A DNA stretch of 64,000 nucleotides from Casuarius casuarius. Its lineage: Eukaryota > Chordata > Aves > Casuariiformes > Casuariidae. The notes under the pieces are model-generated. The model searched no databases and had not been told where the DNA came from. It was given only the letters and a program-made list of their open reading frames with translations. Each line of letters opens with the position of its first letter. Within the stretch, counting starts at the first letter, position 1. Shown in pieces: positions 12,742-23,956 of this stretch. The DNA is taken from positions 1,815,640 to 1,879,639 of the forward strand of contig PTFA01000198.1 of NCBI GenBank assembly GCA_003342895.1, read 5' to 3'. The position numbers were made by a program, and so were the translations under genes.

Positions 12742-15700
12742 ATAATGCAGCCAAGTCATAAGTCCTCAGACTTTGTTTCTGGACTTAGATATGGAACTTG
12801 AACTTCTTGAACTAATTCAGATTATTAGTGTAGAGACAGGATCAGATTTTCAGATGGTTTAAATAAGCCTAGCTCCATTTACTGTTACGAATTTTTACAA
12901 ACTTGCAATAGCCCAAAGTAGTCAAATCGTAGCCCACAGTTGTCAAATTCTAGTCTTGGAAGTCAAAAGGATCGACTATATAGGTAAGCAGAGAGGTCTG
13001 GGAACAAATTTAGGCTTTGTGCAAAGCAAGAGGAAAGACTAATTTACTCACATTATGCAACTGCTAAGGACTAAGCAAAGATGGTTTGTTTGTTTAACAC
13101 AGGCATCTGGACTGTCCCAGTAACAGGACGGTCTCAGCTCTGTAAAGGACACTTTTATCTTCCTTTGTTTTCAATGGGAGTAGAGCGTAGACAGCACACA
13201 GCGTGAAAAAGCACTGCTTAAGTTTGTCAGCTTGAAAGCACTTTCACAGAGATCAAATTAGATTTTAAATATCTTGTTTTTTATTTGCCAAAATAATAAT
13301 TCAAAATTTCAATTTTGAATTAAATGGTCCCAAATGAAAACATGTGTGAAATTAAGGGCTAAATTAAGACAAATAACAGTTGGAAGCTGAGTATGTTCTC
13401 TCTGTGTGTGACCAACCAATAAACCCCTGCAATGGAAGAAGGCTCAGAAGAGGTGGGCAAGGGCGATGTGCCCGTGAAGCTCAGGGCATAATGCAGGGTG
13501 TGACTGCGCACAGCTGTGGCACAGAAAGCTGACTTCATCTCAACACAAAGAGGACTGGAGGGTGGCTTCTGTTTTAGATAAACAGCTATGTCCGTTGAGT
13601 GGATGAACTGACTACACTGCAGCTGAGTGGACCAACTGATGGTGTAAATGTTTGTCCCATAGTTCATCAAAAAAGTCCCTGAGTTAGGCAGACCAGCATG
13701 GGGGGGACGGTATACGTGGCTCAGCCCAGCACAGTGTATAAAAGCAGAACAACTAACAAAAGAATTTTGAGGAAGGCAACGGCGTTGAGCTGGTTGCAAC
13801 CCCCCTACTCCTTCCCAGAGACTGGGGACGCCCAGCATCTCGATGGTGATCGTATTATAGAGACTGGTAAAGGGAATCACATTTTGCATTTAAAAATATT
13901 CAGCAGCACAGAAAGAAGTAAGTGAATCCAGAACTTTGTGTGTTAATTATAAAATAAAAATAACTCTGCTTCTTTGGGAAGCAGAAAAGTGCATATTTCA
14001 ATTTTTAATGAGTAAGTCACTTGATCTCTCTCCTTAGAAGCTGGTTTCATCTGAGAAGATCAAATAGTATTGACTGTACGGTAAACACATCTCTTCAGGT
14101 GGTAAGCAATTTGTGTGAATTAATTTTAAGTGTATGTTTACCTTTAGAAATGCTCCTCCAGTCTACAAGTTTCCTCATTCTTGATTAGAAAAGGTCAAGC
14201 TATTTGAAACTATGCTGATGTATTATCTAAATGGGATTTTGCTTTTCCGACCATATGTAGAATCATCCAAGCATCTTCCAGTAGTATGAACATGTTTCTG
14301 TTCTCATCTTCCCAAAGGGAGAAATCTGTGATGGGAAGTGTCTTAGCTGTGTTTGTTCTTGTTAAATACACGTCACTATGCATTTATGTTAGATCAGGAA
14401 TAATGGAAAAAGTGGTCAAAATAGGAGGTGTCATGATCCTTGGTTCCTGGGGGAATTTACTTCTTTGTTTCCGACTGTCCCTGACAGACTTCTGTCTCCA
14501 AGAAGATGAACTGCAACCTTTACTGCAGAGAGCTCCATCATGCCCGAGGAACAAAGATGTTGACCACAGTCTTTCTTACACAATTAAGTAATCTTTTAGA
14601 CATTCTGACAATAAACTGTGGACGGTCTGAAGGTAGGTACTGAGACTTTAAGACCTCTGATGATGCAGTGCATGTGTCTCCTCACAGTTAAATGCCAGGC
14701 TAATTAATGTGTACATGCATGCACACAGATAGATGACGGTATAACACTGAAATACCATGATTTGTAAACTCTTTTTGCTCACTAAGTGCCGATGTATTTT
14801 CCAGTGTGCCAGCAGTTCACAAACGTATACACATAATATGCCATTGCCACAAAAGAATTGATGTAGCTGTTCAGAAATTAGTGCAATTCTTATTGAAGGT
14901 GGGAGCACCAAATTTAGTTTAAAACAGCAACCATTTAAGGAAAAAAAAAGGGTGGGAGCATAGGTCAAAAATACCTGCTTATAGGCTATGCAAGATAACA
15001 AATGTAGCTATTCCAAAATTAAGGTAATTTTTCCAAAGTGTTATTTCCTGGACATCGTCTTTCCTTCATCACTGCATATAAGCTTGTTTTCATAAGCAAC
15101 AGCTACTGTACATGCAGACACTGAGGTGGGATCGCTATGTTTTCTTAGTAAGATCTTTTTTTTTCCTTCTCTTATAGGTCTGTCTGTTTAAAGTACTGTC
15201 AAACATAAAACACCCTGAGATATCTCTTCCCAGATCTGTGCCTTTAAAAGTGGGTTGATAGGCCCCATTTAGGTTCTTGAATAAGCAGGCTTTTTGTAAT
15301 GAGAAAGGCTGTTGATATGAGCGAGCATTTATAGGAGATAGCCTGAAAGGGGGAACTGGCTACAGATAAGCAGTTGTAGTGCTTTAAGTCTTATAATGCC
15401 CTTTGATTTATTGTTTTAAGCAATGTGGAGGTGTTTGGTTGAACAGTTTGTTTTTGCTTTGTTCTAAAATAGTAATAGTATAGTGGGACTTTTTTTTGAG
15501 GTAGTTCAAGTAAGAAATGTCACTTAGCAGCTCCCTTTATGTTGTTGGACATCTAAAGAGAGCAGAGTGCAGGAGCCAGGCTTTCTTGCCCCCTGGTTGA
15601 ACTCTGAGCCAACACTTTCCTATATGATGCAATAAGATAACTTTTCCTTGTGTTGTGCAAGTAATACAGCATTTCCCCCCCTTTCAGCCCACCATGTATG

Positions 15701-17346
15701 TTTGCATCAAGTTAATCTTTCTTGTCTGTAAATAAAAATGAGTATATGTACCATGTGAGAATTTGTATGAGGCCCTTTGATGTGAACAAAAGGCTGCTTT
15801 CCCATGCCTAGTCATCTGTCTCCTATGTAAATAGTTCTGATTGCCAAAATGTTACTGTTGAATTTTATAAGTCATTTGTGAGCAGAGGGAGAATGCATGC
15901 TTACAGCAGAATGTTTTCCCATCATATTCATTTGACATGACTTTCAAAGGAAATATTCAAAAGTATGGTTTTAAAAAAAAAAAGTAAAAAATCATAAATG
16001 CAATTAAAACCTTGTAAATACACTTTTTAATGTGATAATACGTTATATTAAACTGAGTGCACAAAATCTCACTAGCTAAGACCTTCCTTTTTTGGCTCAG
16101 AATATAGTAAGTTTTAGTTGGATCTTGGTGCAGCTTGGAGTATGTCATGCTAGATAAATTGAACAATTTGGTGTGTTTCAAGCTCCGTCCAGGATTATTT
16201 ATTTGAGCAAAATTTCCTTTAATGAGGCTTCTGCATACATTCCACGTTGAACACCCGTCTACAAGTCAGCACAACTTTACTCTAATGTTCTCTATTCTTT
16301 TTCTGCTGAGAAGTCTGTAATCAGCAGAAAGAAAATGAAGCTAAAATATAACATAAATGAAATTCCAGGAGCTGAAATCTGTCTGATGACAGGGCTGTCA
16401 AAATACTTTGACTGATGAATTCAAAATGCTTCCCCTCCAAAACAGCGACCAGAAACAAATTCCTCCACTTGACTCTACTTCTTGAATTTGCGTTTGGAGT
16501 GATGGCTCCATGTATTTCTCCTGTCAATAGTTTTCCAGTCCAAAACCCTTTGAACTTTCAAAATATTTTGAGATGTGGACCCAGACCTAATGTTTCCAGT
16601 ATGTAGGCCACTTTGGCATTTTTTTCAAAAAAAACATACCGTTCCCTACCTCTCTGTCCATTCTGAGTGGAGACCACTTTTCTTTGCTACTTGCTTTCAT
16701 GATCTTCCAAGTTGGGAGCTGAAACAGATTAGCAGCTTCCAGGAAGCCCTGAGCATGGCAAAACTTTAATAATCTAATTCTGACTACAGCAAGAAAGTTC
16801 TGGATATTCAAATCAGTGCTAGTGCAGAATGGCATCCACTTCACTTAGCAGCAAAGTGGCTTTGGATACTGTGGAGGAATATGACCTTGTAGGGCTCTCC
16901 ACCGTGAGTGGAGCAGCAAATCTTCCCACTTCTGTTGTTGTCTGGCTCTCCCTTGTTAGTGGATACTGTAAATCGTTGACCAAATGACTCCAGATGTGTG
17001 CCTTCATTGCAGCAGCAGCACCCCAAGCCAATCTGATTGCTCAGATATCTTCTTTCTAATGAGGGGCTAGTATGGTGCCAATGAATGCCGCCTCCGAGAT
17101 CCATTCTCTCCAGGCACAGTGAGCGGTGTCGTGTTTCCTGTGCTGTTCGTATACATTCCTTCAATATTAGAAAATGCTGCTGAACTTTGTGCCCAGTTGT
17201 GCTTCTTGTCAAGAAACCAGGCTGTTTTTTTGGATCTTCTTTTCTGATATTCCTTCCCATAATGAATTGTGTCAAAAGGACTTATTTATTCTGCATAGAT
17301 AAGGTCTGACTGCAGCATCAGGAAATTTTAGCCATGTTTTGTTTTC
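12742..17346. other. Mostly non-coding unique sequence; TATA-like segment near 13737
   Basis: No supported gene. A possible trace of an old amniote repeat (GATCAGATTTTCAG-type start) lies at 12838-12900, at low confidence. 13690-13890 has a TATAAAAG box (13737-13744) and few stops on either strand; see findings. At 15677-15735 a C/T tract ending in CAG, a CCCACCATG and an AATAAA lie close together but give only a 13-residue frame. Open frames on minus at 16819-17275 are treated in the findings. Confidence 0.5.
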
Positions 17347-17506
17347 TATCCTGTTTTATATCTAAATTGACTAAAGCATAGAGAAATCAGATTAAGCGAC
17401 TTCCTTTAAGTCACGCAGTGAGCAGCTCACTTCAAATAGGATCCCAGGAGGATACTTGTGGTTCCCAGCCCTCTTCTGTAACCTCCAGACCACATTGTCT
17501 CCCTAA
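17347..17506 (-). mobile_element. MIR SINE relic
   Basis: Read on plus, the stretch follows the antisense MIR order: the poly-A-side block CCTGTTTTATATCTAAATTG, the GACTAAAGCATAGAGA block (consensus ACTGAGGCACAGAGA), the core ATTAAGCGACTT...AAGTCACGCAGTGAG, a decayed GGATCCCAGG block (consensus GGATTCGAACCCAGG), and a final GTTCCCAGCCCT...CCAGACCACATTGTCTCCCT. So the SINE lies on minus and is nearly full length. MIR is a tRNA-derived SINE mobilised by L2 enzymes and long inactive; divergence is high. Identified from the remembered consensus. Confidence 0.78.
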
Positions 17507-18923
17507 TGCACAGTGCAATGAATTCAGTCTGAACATTAAATTACAGCTTTGGCAATGTAGTAAGAGTTCCCTGGGCTCCCGTATTTGCTGTAACTTGAAC
17601 TTTCCAGATGAGTTTCTCATTGTGGTTTCTATAGTCTTCTCTCTTGACCGTGCCCCTCACAGTGGGGCATAGTATATCCAGAGAGATTTTCAAGGCCACG
17701 GCAACACACTTGCCAGTTCTCATGTTAGCTACCCATCCAAGTAAAATCCCTGTTCTTTGGTATTAATTGAGGATGGCAAGACACCATAGTGACTTACTCC
17801 ACTTATCCTGGCTTTGTCAATCATCAGTCACTCCACATAGGTGAATTTATGGTTGATTGTGGCCCTCAAGCAAAGTTTTATGTGAGCCCTTCTAGTGGGG
17901 ACCTCTGAAAACTTGCTGTGGAGAAGGAGGTAGTGAGAGAGAAACTTAAGACCAGAAGAAGATCTCTTGAGTGAGAATTTGCAAGTAAGTGCAAAATGTC
18001 TTTGGATATCTCTGTGGCTCTACAATTCTTCCCGTTACATATAGTAAGCATTAGGTGGGAAAATGGCTCTGCAGATTACCTGGAGTCGATACCTCACTTC
18101 GTATCCATACAGGCCTCTCAGGGAAGGCTTCCTTCAACACACTGCTTTGTGGTTCCCTCTTGTGAACCGGCAAGGGCTGGGAAATGCAACCACTGTGCGT
18201 TCTCTGTAATCCTGATTTTAAAACTCATTTTCAGAAGCAGAAGAGGAACACTGCAGACTGGATTTTCAAATGTTCTGAATCTCACAGACCACTGAAAAAG
18301 GTCCTGGGCTTTGTATGATCTTGTCTCTTGGCTCATACACAGTAAGAGTTATGTTCAAAACTTAATGGCTGTTATGTAAGCAGGGCAGGTTCAAATATAC
18401 ATGTGTGAAAACTGGAACTGCCCTATTGCAAAATGGAATGAGGTACCAACTACGCGCTGCTTATGTAAAAGTCTTCAGAACTGTTTTTCCACTTCTGAAA
18501 TAAAATGACTATAGAGCTAATGTACAGAATAGCAAAAAAACAGAAAAGCAATTAAATCAGTATTATTCTGTTGTGGTCTTATGAAGTGCACGTGGAATGT
18601 CCCTAAAAAAGGATTCCTGAACTATAAACTAGTCTGCTTGCTGGGGCAGTGGTGCAGCTGTCCATTAGTCACATACCATAAAGGCTGATCTGATGGTTTG
18701 TGGGCAGGTCTGTAGCTGGAGGCCTGTGCCACAGAGGTCTTGCGGGCACCTTTGGCAAGTTATGCAGCTCCTCTGGGCTTGCACACCCTGCTGTGAAGCA
18801 GAGCTCCCTGGCCTCTGGGGCACCATGCCTATATAGTATTTGCACCTTGTAGTAGTGGGAGGGAGGAGAAAGGCTCAAAAATGCCTCGGATGGCAATATT
18901 AAATGTGGGATAATTTCAAATGT
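17507..18923. other. Non-coding unique sequence, no gene seen
   Basis: No repeat or exon supported. Open frames up to 99 codons (17996-18295) lack recognisable domains. A small hairpin (TGCCCC / GGGGCA, 7-nt loop) lies near 17650-17668. Confidence 0.55.
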
Positions 18924-19012
18924 CAGAATCATAGAGTAATTTAGATTGGAGGGCCTCTGGAGGCCATCTGGTCCAACCTCCTGCTCAAAGCAAGGCCAGC
19001 CTCAGAGCTAGA
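18924..19012 (-). mobile_element. CR1 retroposon 3' end
   Basis: Plus-strand sequence begins CAGAATCATAGAGTAATTTAG, the complement of the CR1 3' octamer-like tail (ATTCTATGATTCT). It continues TTGGAGGGCCTCTGGAGGCC, CATCTGGTCCAACCTCCTGC and TCAAAGCAAGGCCAGCCTC, the classic avian CR1 terminal order in antisense. Only about 90 bp remain, a typical 5'-truncated copy. It is less diverged than the LINE relic at 7346-9500. Non-autonomous and inactive. Confidence 0.9.
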
Positions 19013-19754
19013 GCTTTAATTTTTTTGGTCAAAGACCTTGGTGTCTCCCCTACCTTTCTGCTCCAAGAGCATAATGACAGCTGTCTTCTTAAATGACAAG
19101 AACTGTTTCCATAATCCTTTCCAAAGCATTGTGGGTTAATGGGTGGTTCTGGTGTGAGAAGCAGCAATGCTGTGCTTTTTTGGAGGGCCTCGTGGTGCTC
19201 CTGCTAGCTTCTGTGTGCCCCCCTTGTTCAGAAGTGTGAGATGCTGGTCGATAGTGGTGATGTGGTTAGTCCTTGAATGCAGGGTAGGCACCACTTAGCT
19301 CCTTGGAGGCTTGAGCCCCATGTGGTGCAAGAGGCTGTACCTGGAAAATGGGAAGGTGAGGTGTTAATCAACATGTAATTACCTTATTCACTTGCCACTA
19401 AAAAGAATGGTATCCCTATCTTTGTCTTGTATTCCTATTAAAGCAGAGGAAATTTTAGCAGGAAACCAACTCAAGTAATGAACATATTTTTACAATTTAC
19501 AAGCAGTTTTATGGCCCTGAACATGGTTTATAAGAATGATTAGGGCTGTTGATGATGAGCTTTGCAACTTGCAACCTGCAAATAACATAGATCTACATTT
19601 AGATACTGTGTCTTCTGGAAGTGGTCAATGTGTGCAATCAGATAAGCTAGGACAGTTTGTTTTTTTTTTTTTTGGTACATAGTTTATCTCAGCTAGTTGG
19701 TCATAGAAGAAATGTGTCTGCAGTTAAACTTCACTGAGATGAAAGATGACACTG
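19013..19754. other. Non-coding unique sequence, no gene seen
   Basis: Contains a 13-base T run near 19660-19673. No open frame or repeat here can be supported. Confidence 0.55.
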
Positions 19755-19847
19755 GGGCCAGATTCTGCTCTCCATTGTATTGGAGAAAACCTGTTGCAGC
19801 CTCATTGATTTCTTACAGAAATCTGTGGAGTGGAATAGAAATGGCCC
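19755..19847. repeat. Ancient GGGCCA-ended palindromic amniote repeat
   Basis: A 93-bp segment with terminal inverted GGGCCA (19755-19760) and TGGCCC (19842-19847). The left end GGGCCAGATTCTGCTCTC and the central TCATTGATTTC resemble a short palindromic repeat I remember as abundant in turtle and crocodilian genomes (GGGCCAGATTCTG ... ATTGAAGTCAATGG ... mirrored). It may be a non-autonomous DNA transposon relic. Family name not assigned; orientation is meaningless for a palindrome. Confidence 0.5.
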
Positions 19848-22354
19848 ACCATGCAAGGCTATATTGCAAGAACCTCCCCTTTCCTCGGTAAAAAGCGAAT
19901 CAAGTTCCTTCAGACTTACCCCAGAAGGATAGTGGAATTTGGCCTGTCTTTCTGTTACTCTAATTGGTAGTTTATTCAGTCTAAGTGGTGAAGTTTACAT
20001 TTTTAGCGGATTGCATTTTCTAACTTCTTCATGACCAAGTATGATGAAAGAATCATCTTCCTCTCTTTTTTTGCCCCTTTTAGGGGCTGGTTGAGATGCT
20101 GTGCCTAAAAACTCACATGAAATCTAGTTCAGCTCTTTATTATGGAACTAGGAGGAAAATTATCTTCAGGCTAAATGGGACTAACTTACTCCATCATACG
20201 ATGACAAATCCTTTCCCTGATGTGGCACCATTTTGTACTCTTAGTCTGATATCTCCTAAGCTTCCCTTCTCTTGTTCTGCTTTGCTTTGATATCGTCTGA
20301 CTAATAGAAATTATAAAGACACATCAGAATGAAACAAAAATATAACTGCAGCTAATAATATCCCCAAATGCTCCTGACGTGCAAACTGGGAGCCAGAATT
20401 AATCCTTTTATGCCAAGACCAGAAGTTCCCACACAGAGTGCTAAGGATCATTTCTGTATGTCTGATGTCGCACCACAAACATCCATTTTGTGCAGTCTGT
20501 GTAATTAACACATTCCTTTATTGAACAATATCTCTTTTTCCCATCCATTAGCTCAGGAGTGGCAACGAGGCAGAGCAGACTCTACAAGCTTGTTTGGCTC
20601 CTGTGGTCTCATGTTTGCCAACTGCTGACCCACTTGGCTTGTGTGTAGGGTACCAGGGATCACAGGGGTCTCCCGGCCAAGTGTTAGTCAGCTTCTAAGA
20701 TCAGACAAGATCTAGAGAATCCTGCCCAATGTGGATGAGGCCTTCCATAGCTTGATGCCCACAAATATACATTTTAGATTTATCTTCATTTGAATTTAGT
20801 CCCTATTAAACCATAGAAAACTATGTTATAACCTGAGTATAATGTGCTATAAATCATGATTTAAAACAACAACAACAACAAACCAAAAAAATATTTTCCT
20901 GACTTCCGTAGTTGGAAAAATGGCCAAAATTTCAGGATTTATCTGCTGTATTTTGGGGCTTTATTTGTTTTCTTTTAACTGGTCAACACTATCAACTAAT
21001 AAAAGATGTCATGTCTTCCCAGACTTTCTAACTAACAGCACATCAACGATATTGGTACTGAACCCATATGATTGTCCTTATTATAGTCTTCAGCATATCA
21101 TTACAGACTTTTATAGAGTGTGCTACCTTATCAAAGCTACTCTTTACCAAAATTAACATGCTTCACCAAGAGCAAGGCATTTTGGTGTAAATATCAGTTT
21201 CTTGAACCGCTCTTTTCAGTTCCAGTGTGTATACTTCAAGGAGACAGAAGTTGTACCATTTAGTCATAGTGAGCACAATGTGAGCTTGTCTGTTAATTAG
21301 CTGCTAGATTTGCTTTCAATAATTTACATGTAATTTGAATGTTAGATAGCAGGAGCAGAACCAATATTTATTGGATCCTAAGCAATTGGACAGTAAAATA
21401 ATGAAATGGAAACATTTTCTGATCCACAGTTCCAGCCCTTCCCTGCTGCAAAGCTGAAAGATAGGTAAAGTTATGCTAATGGAGAACCTCTCATTTCAAA
21501 GGCCGAGCAGGCTAACCCATGGCACAGGAATGGATTCAGTCAAACTGGGAGCAGATAATTTTGGAGGCAGAAGAAAAGCCTTGTAGTATCCCTAGCAATT
21601 CTTTGTGTACATATAAATAAGCTCGATCATCAGAGAATACATGCATCTGTCCACTGTTTTAGTTCAGGCCCATCTCCAGCTTGAGATCCCAAGTGAAGCA
21701 TTATCATAACTTGAATCATTATTTCCTGGAGGGTGCACGTTTCACACACTGTCCTGCTGGGGCCTGGAATGCCAAAGGCTTGCGTCACCGCAGGGATCGC
21801 ACTGTTATATAAGTGATATCCTAAGGAAAGGCCGTAGCAACAACATATTCCTCTTGGGGAAGATGTCTGTGAAAGCCTGACTGTGACCTAGAAAAGCTGC
21901 TGATAGAAAGAGTTGCTCTCAATGAGTCTTCATCAAATCAGGAATCAGAATGCTGATAAAGTTTTACAGGAGAGCTAAGATCACAAGAATACAGCAAAGG
22001 TGGGGTACTAATCTTTATTAAAGAAAAAAAAAAAGGCCTTTGGCTTTTTAGCCAAGGCAAGGCTTGATCTCTGGATCTGTGAGTTCTTACAAAACCAATA
22101 GAACCAGAGCTTTGCCAAAGAGATCAATATAAGTCATTGCTATTCAGCAGTTAGAGTAAAATATTGTAGCAGATCTCAACTCAGTAACAGAACTGGTCTG
22201 AGAAAGATAAGGGAAAATGCATGCAAAGTTTATTGAATCTTACTTATAAATTTTTCCCAAAATTTTGAAATTTGGAAAAAATACAGGCTGTTCTAGCAAG
22301 CATGAGTCAAGACTTCAGTTTGGAATTCAATAGCACATCAGGCTCCTTCCACAG
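19848..22354. other. Non-coding unique sequence, no gene seen
   Basis: AT-rich, with a short (CAA)n run at 20867-20882 and an A run at 22022-22034. The frame at 20920-21156 is AT-driven and unlike any family I know. Nothing else stands out. Confidence 0.55.
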
Positions 22355-22440
22355 AGGATTACATTATTCTGTAAGTTAGGAAACAGAGGTGCAGCAAGCT
22401 TGTAATAACTGTGCAATGACATGGTGCAGTACAGAGACTT
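22355..22440 (-). mobile_element. Possible MIR SINE relic
   Basis: Plus-strand order ATTATTCTGTAAGTTAGGAAACAGAGGTGCAGCAAG ... TAATAACTGTGCAATGACATGG is compatible with antisense MIR (CATTTTACAGATGAGGAAACTGAGGCACAGAGAG ... AAGTAACTTGCCCAAGGTCACA), but many positions differ. It may be chance. A profile search against the MIR family would decide it. Confidence 0.38.
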
Positions 22441-23400
22441 ACTTATTTATTTTTGTTGTGAACTTACATTGATCCAAGGAGGCTGTATATGTTAAAAATC
22501 TTCTCTCTTATTACAGCACCTATATTGCCTTCCCTGCTCCTCAAGATACCATGTATTGTTCATACTGAGGAAAACTGTCTTTGCCCATGCTGGTTAAGGT
22601 TTTTCCTTCCTTGTATGTTTTTAACTTGAATTTATATCGTTTCTAGAGATATAATTGTGCTAGGAGGACCAAGCTTAGTATGATCTGCAATAAATCTGAA
22701 GAAATTCTTTATTCTCCATTTTTATCTAGGCAAATTTTTAAAGGCAAATTGAAAATTACCTTCAAGTGGGTCCCAGTTTCTCCAGCTCTCCTATCCTCCT
22801 TTTTTGATTGGGGTCAGCACCTGCTCCTGTAGTCTTTCTCTATGAAGTTCTTGTTGTTAAGTCTGTCTTTCTCACCTCTAATAACAATAACTGCGGTTAT
22901 TGCTTGCAACCAATTCCAGACCTGTAGTTCAAAGAGACCTACATCTTAATCCACCTTGCATGTCCATAACTTCATCTCTGCAGCTTGTTCTATGACTTAC
23001 CTTTTTCAAGTCTCGAATGTATCTTGATAGTGTCTCTCATCTAATGCGATATGAGATTTACAAAACAGCAGAGAACTATTCGAAGCTTTTTTGGGGGGGT
23101 GGGGGCTAAAACTTTCTGCAGATTTAATAACTGTTTGGCATCTTAAGTCCTGGGTAGATAACTAAATGAAAGAGTGTTGTTTTGAACATGTTGAACGCAT
23201 GTTGTTTTGAGACATCATTTGAGATCTTCTAATACAAAGCAAACAAATAGCTTTCTTGCTTTTTCTTTCTGTTATTTGAAAATCCTTTTTGGCACAGTGT
23301 ATACATAGTTCTTTCGGCCAAATAGCAGTGCAGCTGAAAAAATTGTCACAAAGTTCAGCAAAGGGAAAGTGAGAGCCAGGGCTGAGTCATTGCATGTATT
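22441..23400. other. Non-coding unique sequence
   Basis: No gene supported. A G-rich patch (G7TG5) lies at 23093-23105. Nothing else is notable. Confidence 0.55.
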
Positions 23401-23409
23401 GGAGTGGAG

Positions 23410-23622
23410 ATGAGGAAGAATTGGACGGTACTGACAGATTCAGAAAATGCTGAGGAAGAATCTATCCCAGAGGACACTGGCGAGATATCAAGAAACAAAA
23501 CAAGAAACAAAATAAACCACGGCTCCACAAAGGAATGGAAACCACCCCCCACAAAGTCAGCCAAAGAACTTTCCATCACAACATCAACGTCAGTCCAACT
23601 CTCTCCAGTTTTCCCAAGATGA
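23410..23622 (+). other. Unassigned hydrophilic ORF, 70 codons
   Basis: An ATG-started frame encodes 70 residues rich in Glu, Lys, Thr, Ser and Asn. It opens MRKNWTVLTDSENAEEES and ends LSPVFPR before TGA. Position -3 of the ATG is G, an adequate initiation context. There is no hydrophobic segment or known domain, and part of the frame is a low-complexity AGAAACAAAA repeat. Upstream the frame is closed by a TGA at 23383-23385. The antisense strand is also open (95 codons). Composition is more protein-like than most frames here, but the length is within chance. It could be a decayed exon, a processed fragment or noise. Confidence 0.2.
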
Positions 23623-23930
23623 AGCGACTGCAGCACTGACACTCGTAGCAGTTCATTTAAAATATTGATCCAGCAGATAGTTAATGCTGGAGTGGCAGTG
23701 GTGAAATGTCACATGTGTCAAGGAGCACCATGGCAGGGTGCCCGGGAAGGAGAGCAGGGGGTGACCTCTGTGACAAGGGTCCAGTTCCACAGCACCTGAC
23801 CAGATCCAGTGAGAGTAACCAGGTTCAGCCAAGAGTCCAGTGATCACCAGACAAGTCCATGGTAACAAGGCAGATCAAGCAAGCAAGTCAAGTTAAGAAG
23901 GCAAGTCAAGGTTCAGCAAGGTACAATGTC

Positions 23931-23956
23931 AGGTACAACATACCTATGTTGTACCT
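23931..23956. repeat. 26-bp hairpin (12-bp perfect inverted repeat)
   Basis: AGGTACAACATA (23931-23942) is followed after only two bases (CC) by its exact reverse complement (23945-23956). A third partial copy (AGGTACAA) sits just upstream near 23919. It lies in a CAAG/CAGG-rich stretch at 23860-23930. Confidence 0.9.

Noticed and set aside
13359..13889. 176-codon minus-strand frame with an ATG
   Set aside because: No recognisable domain. The opposite strand is also open, which points to composition or a possible LTR rather than a gene.
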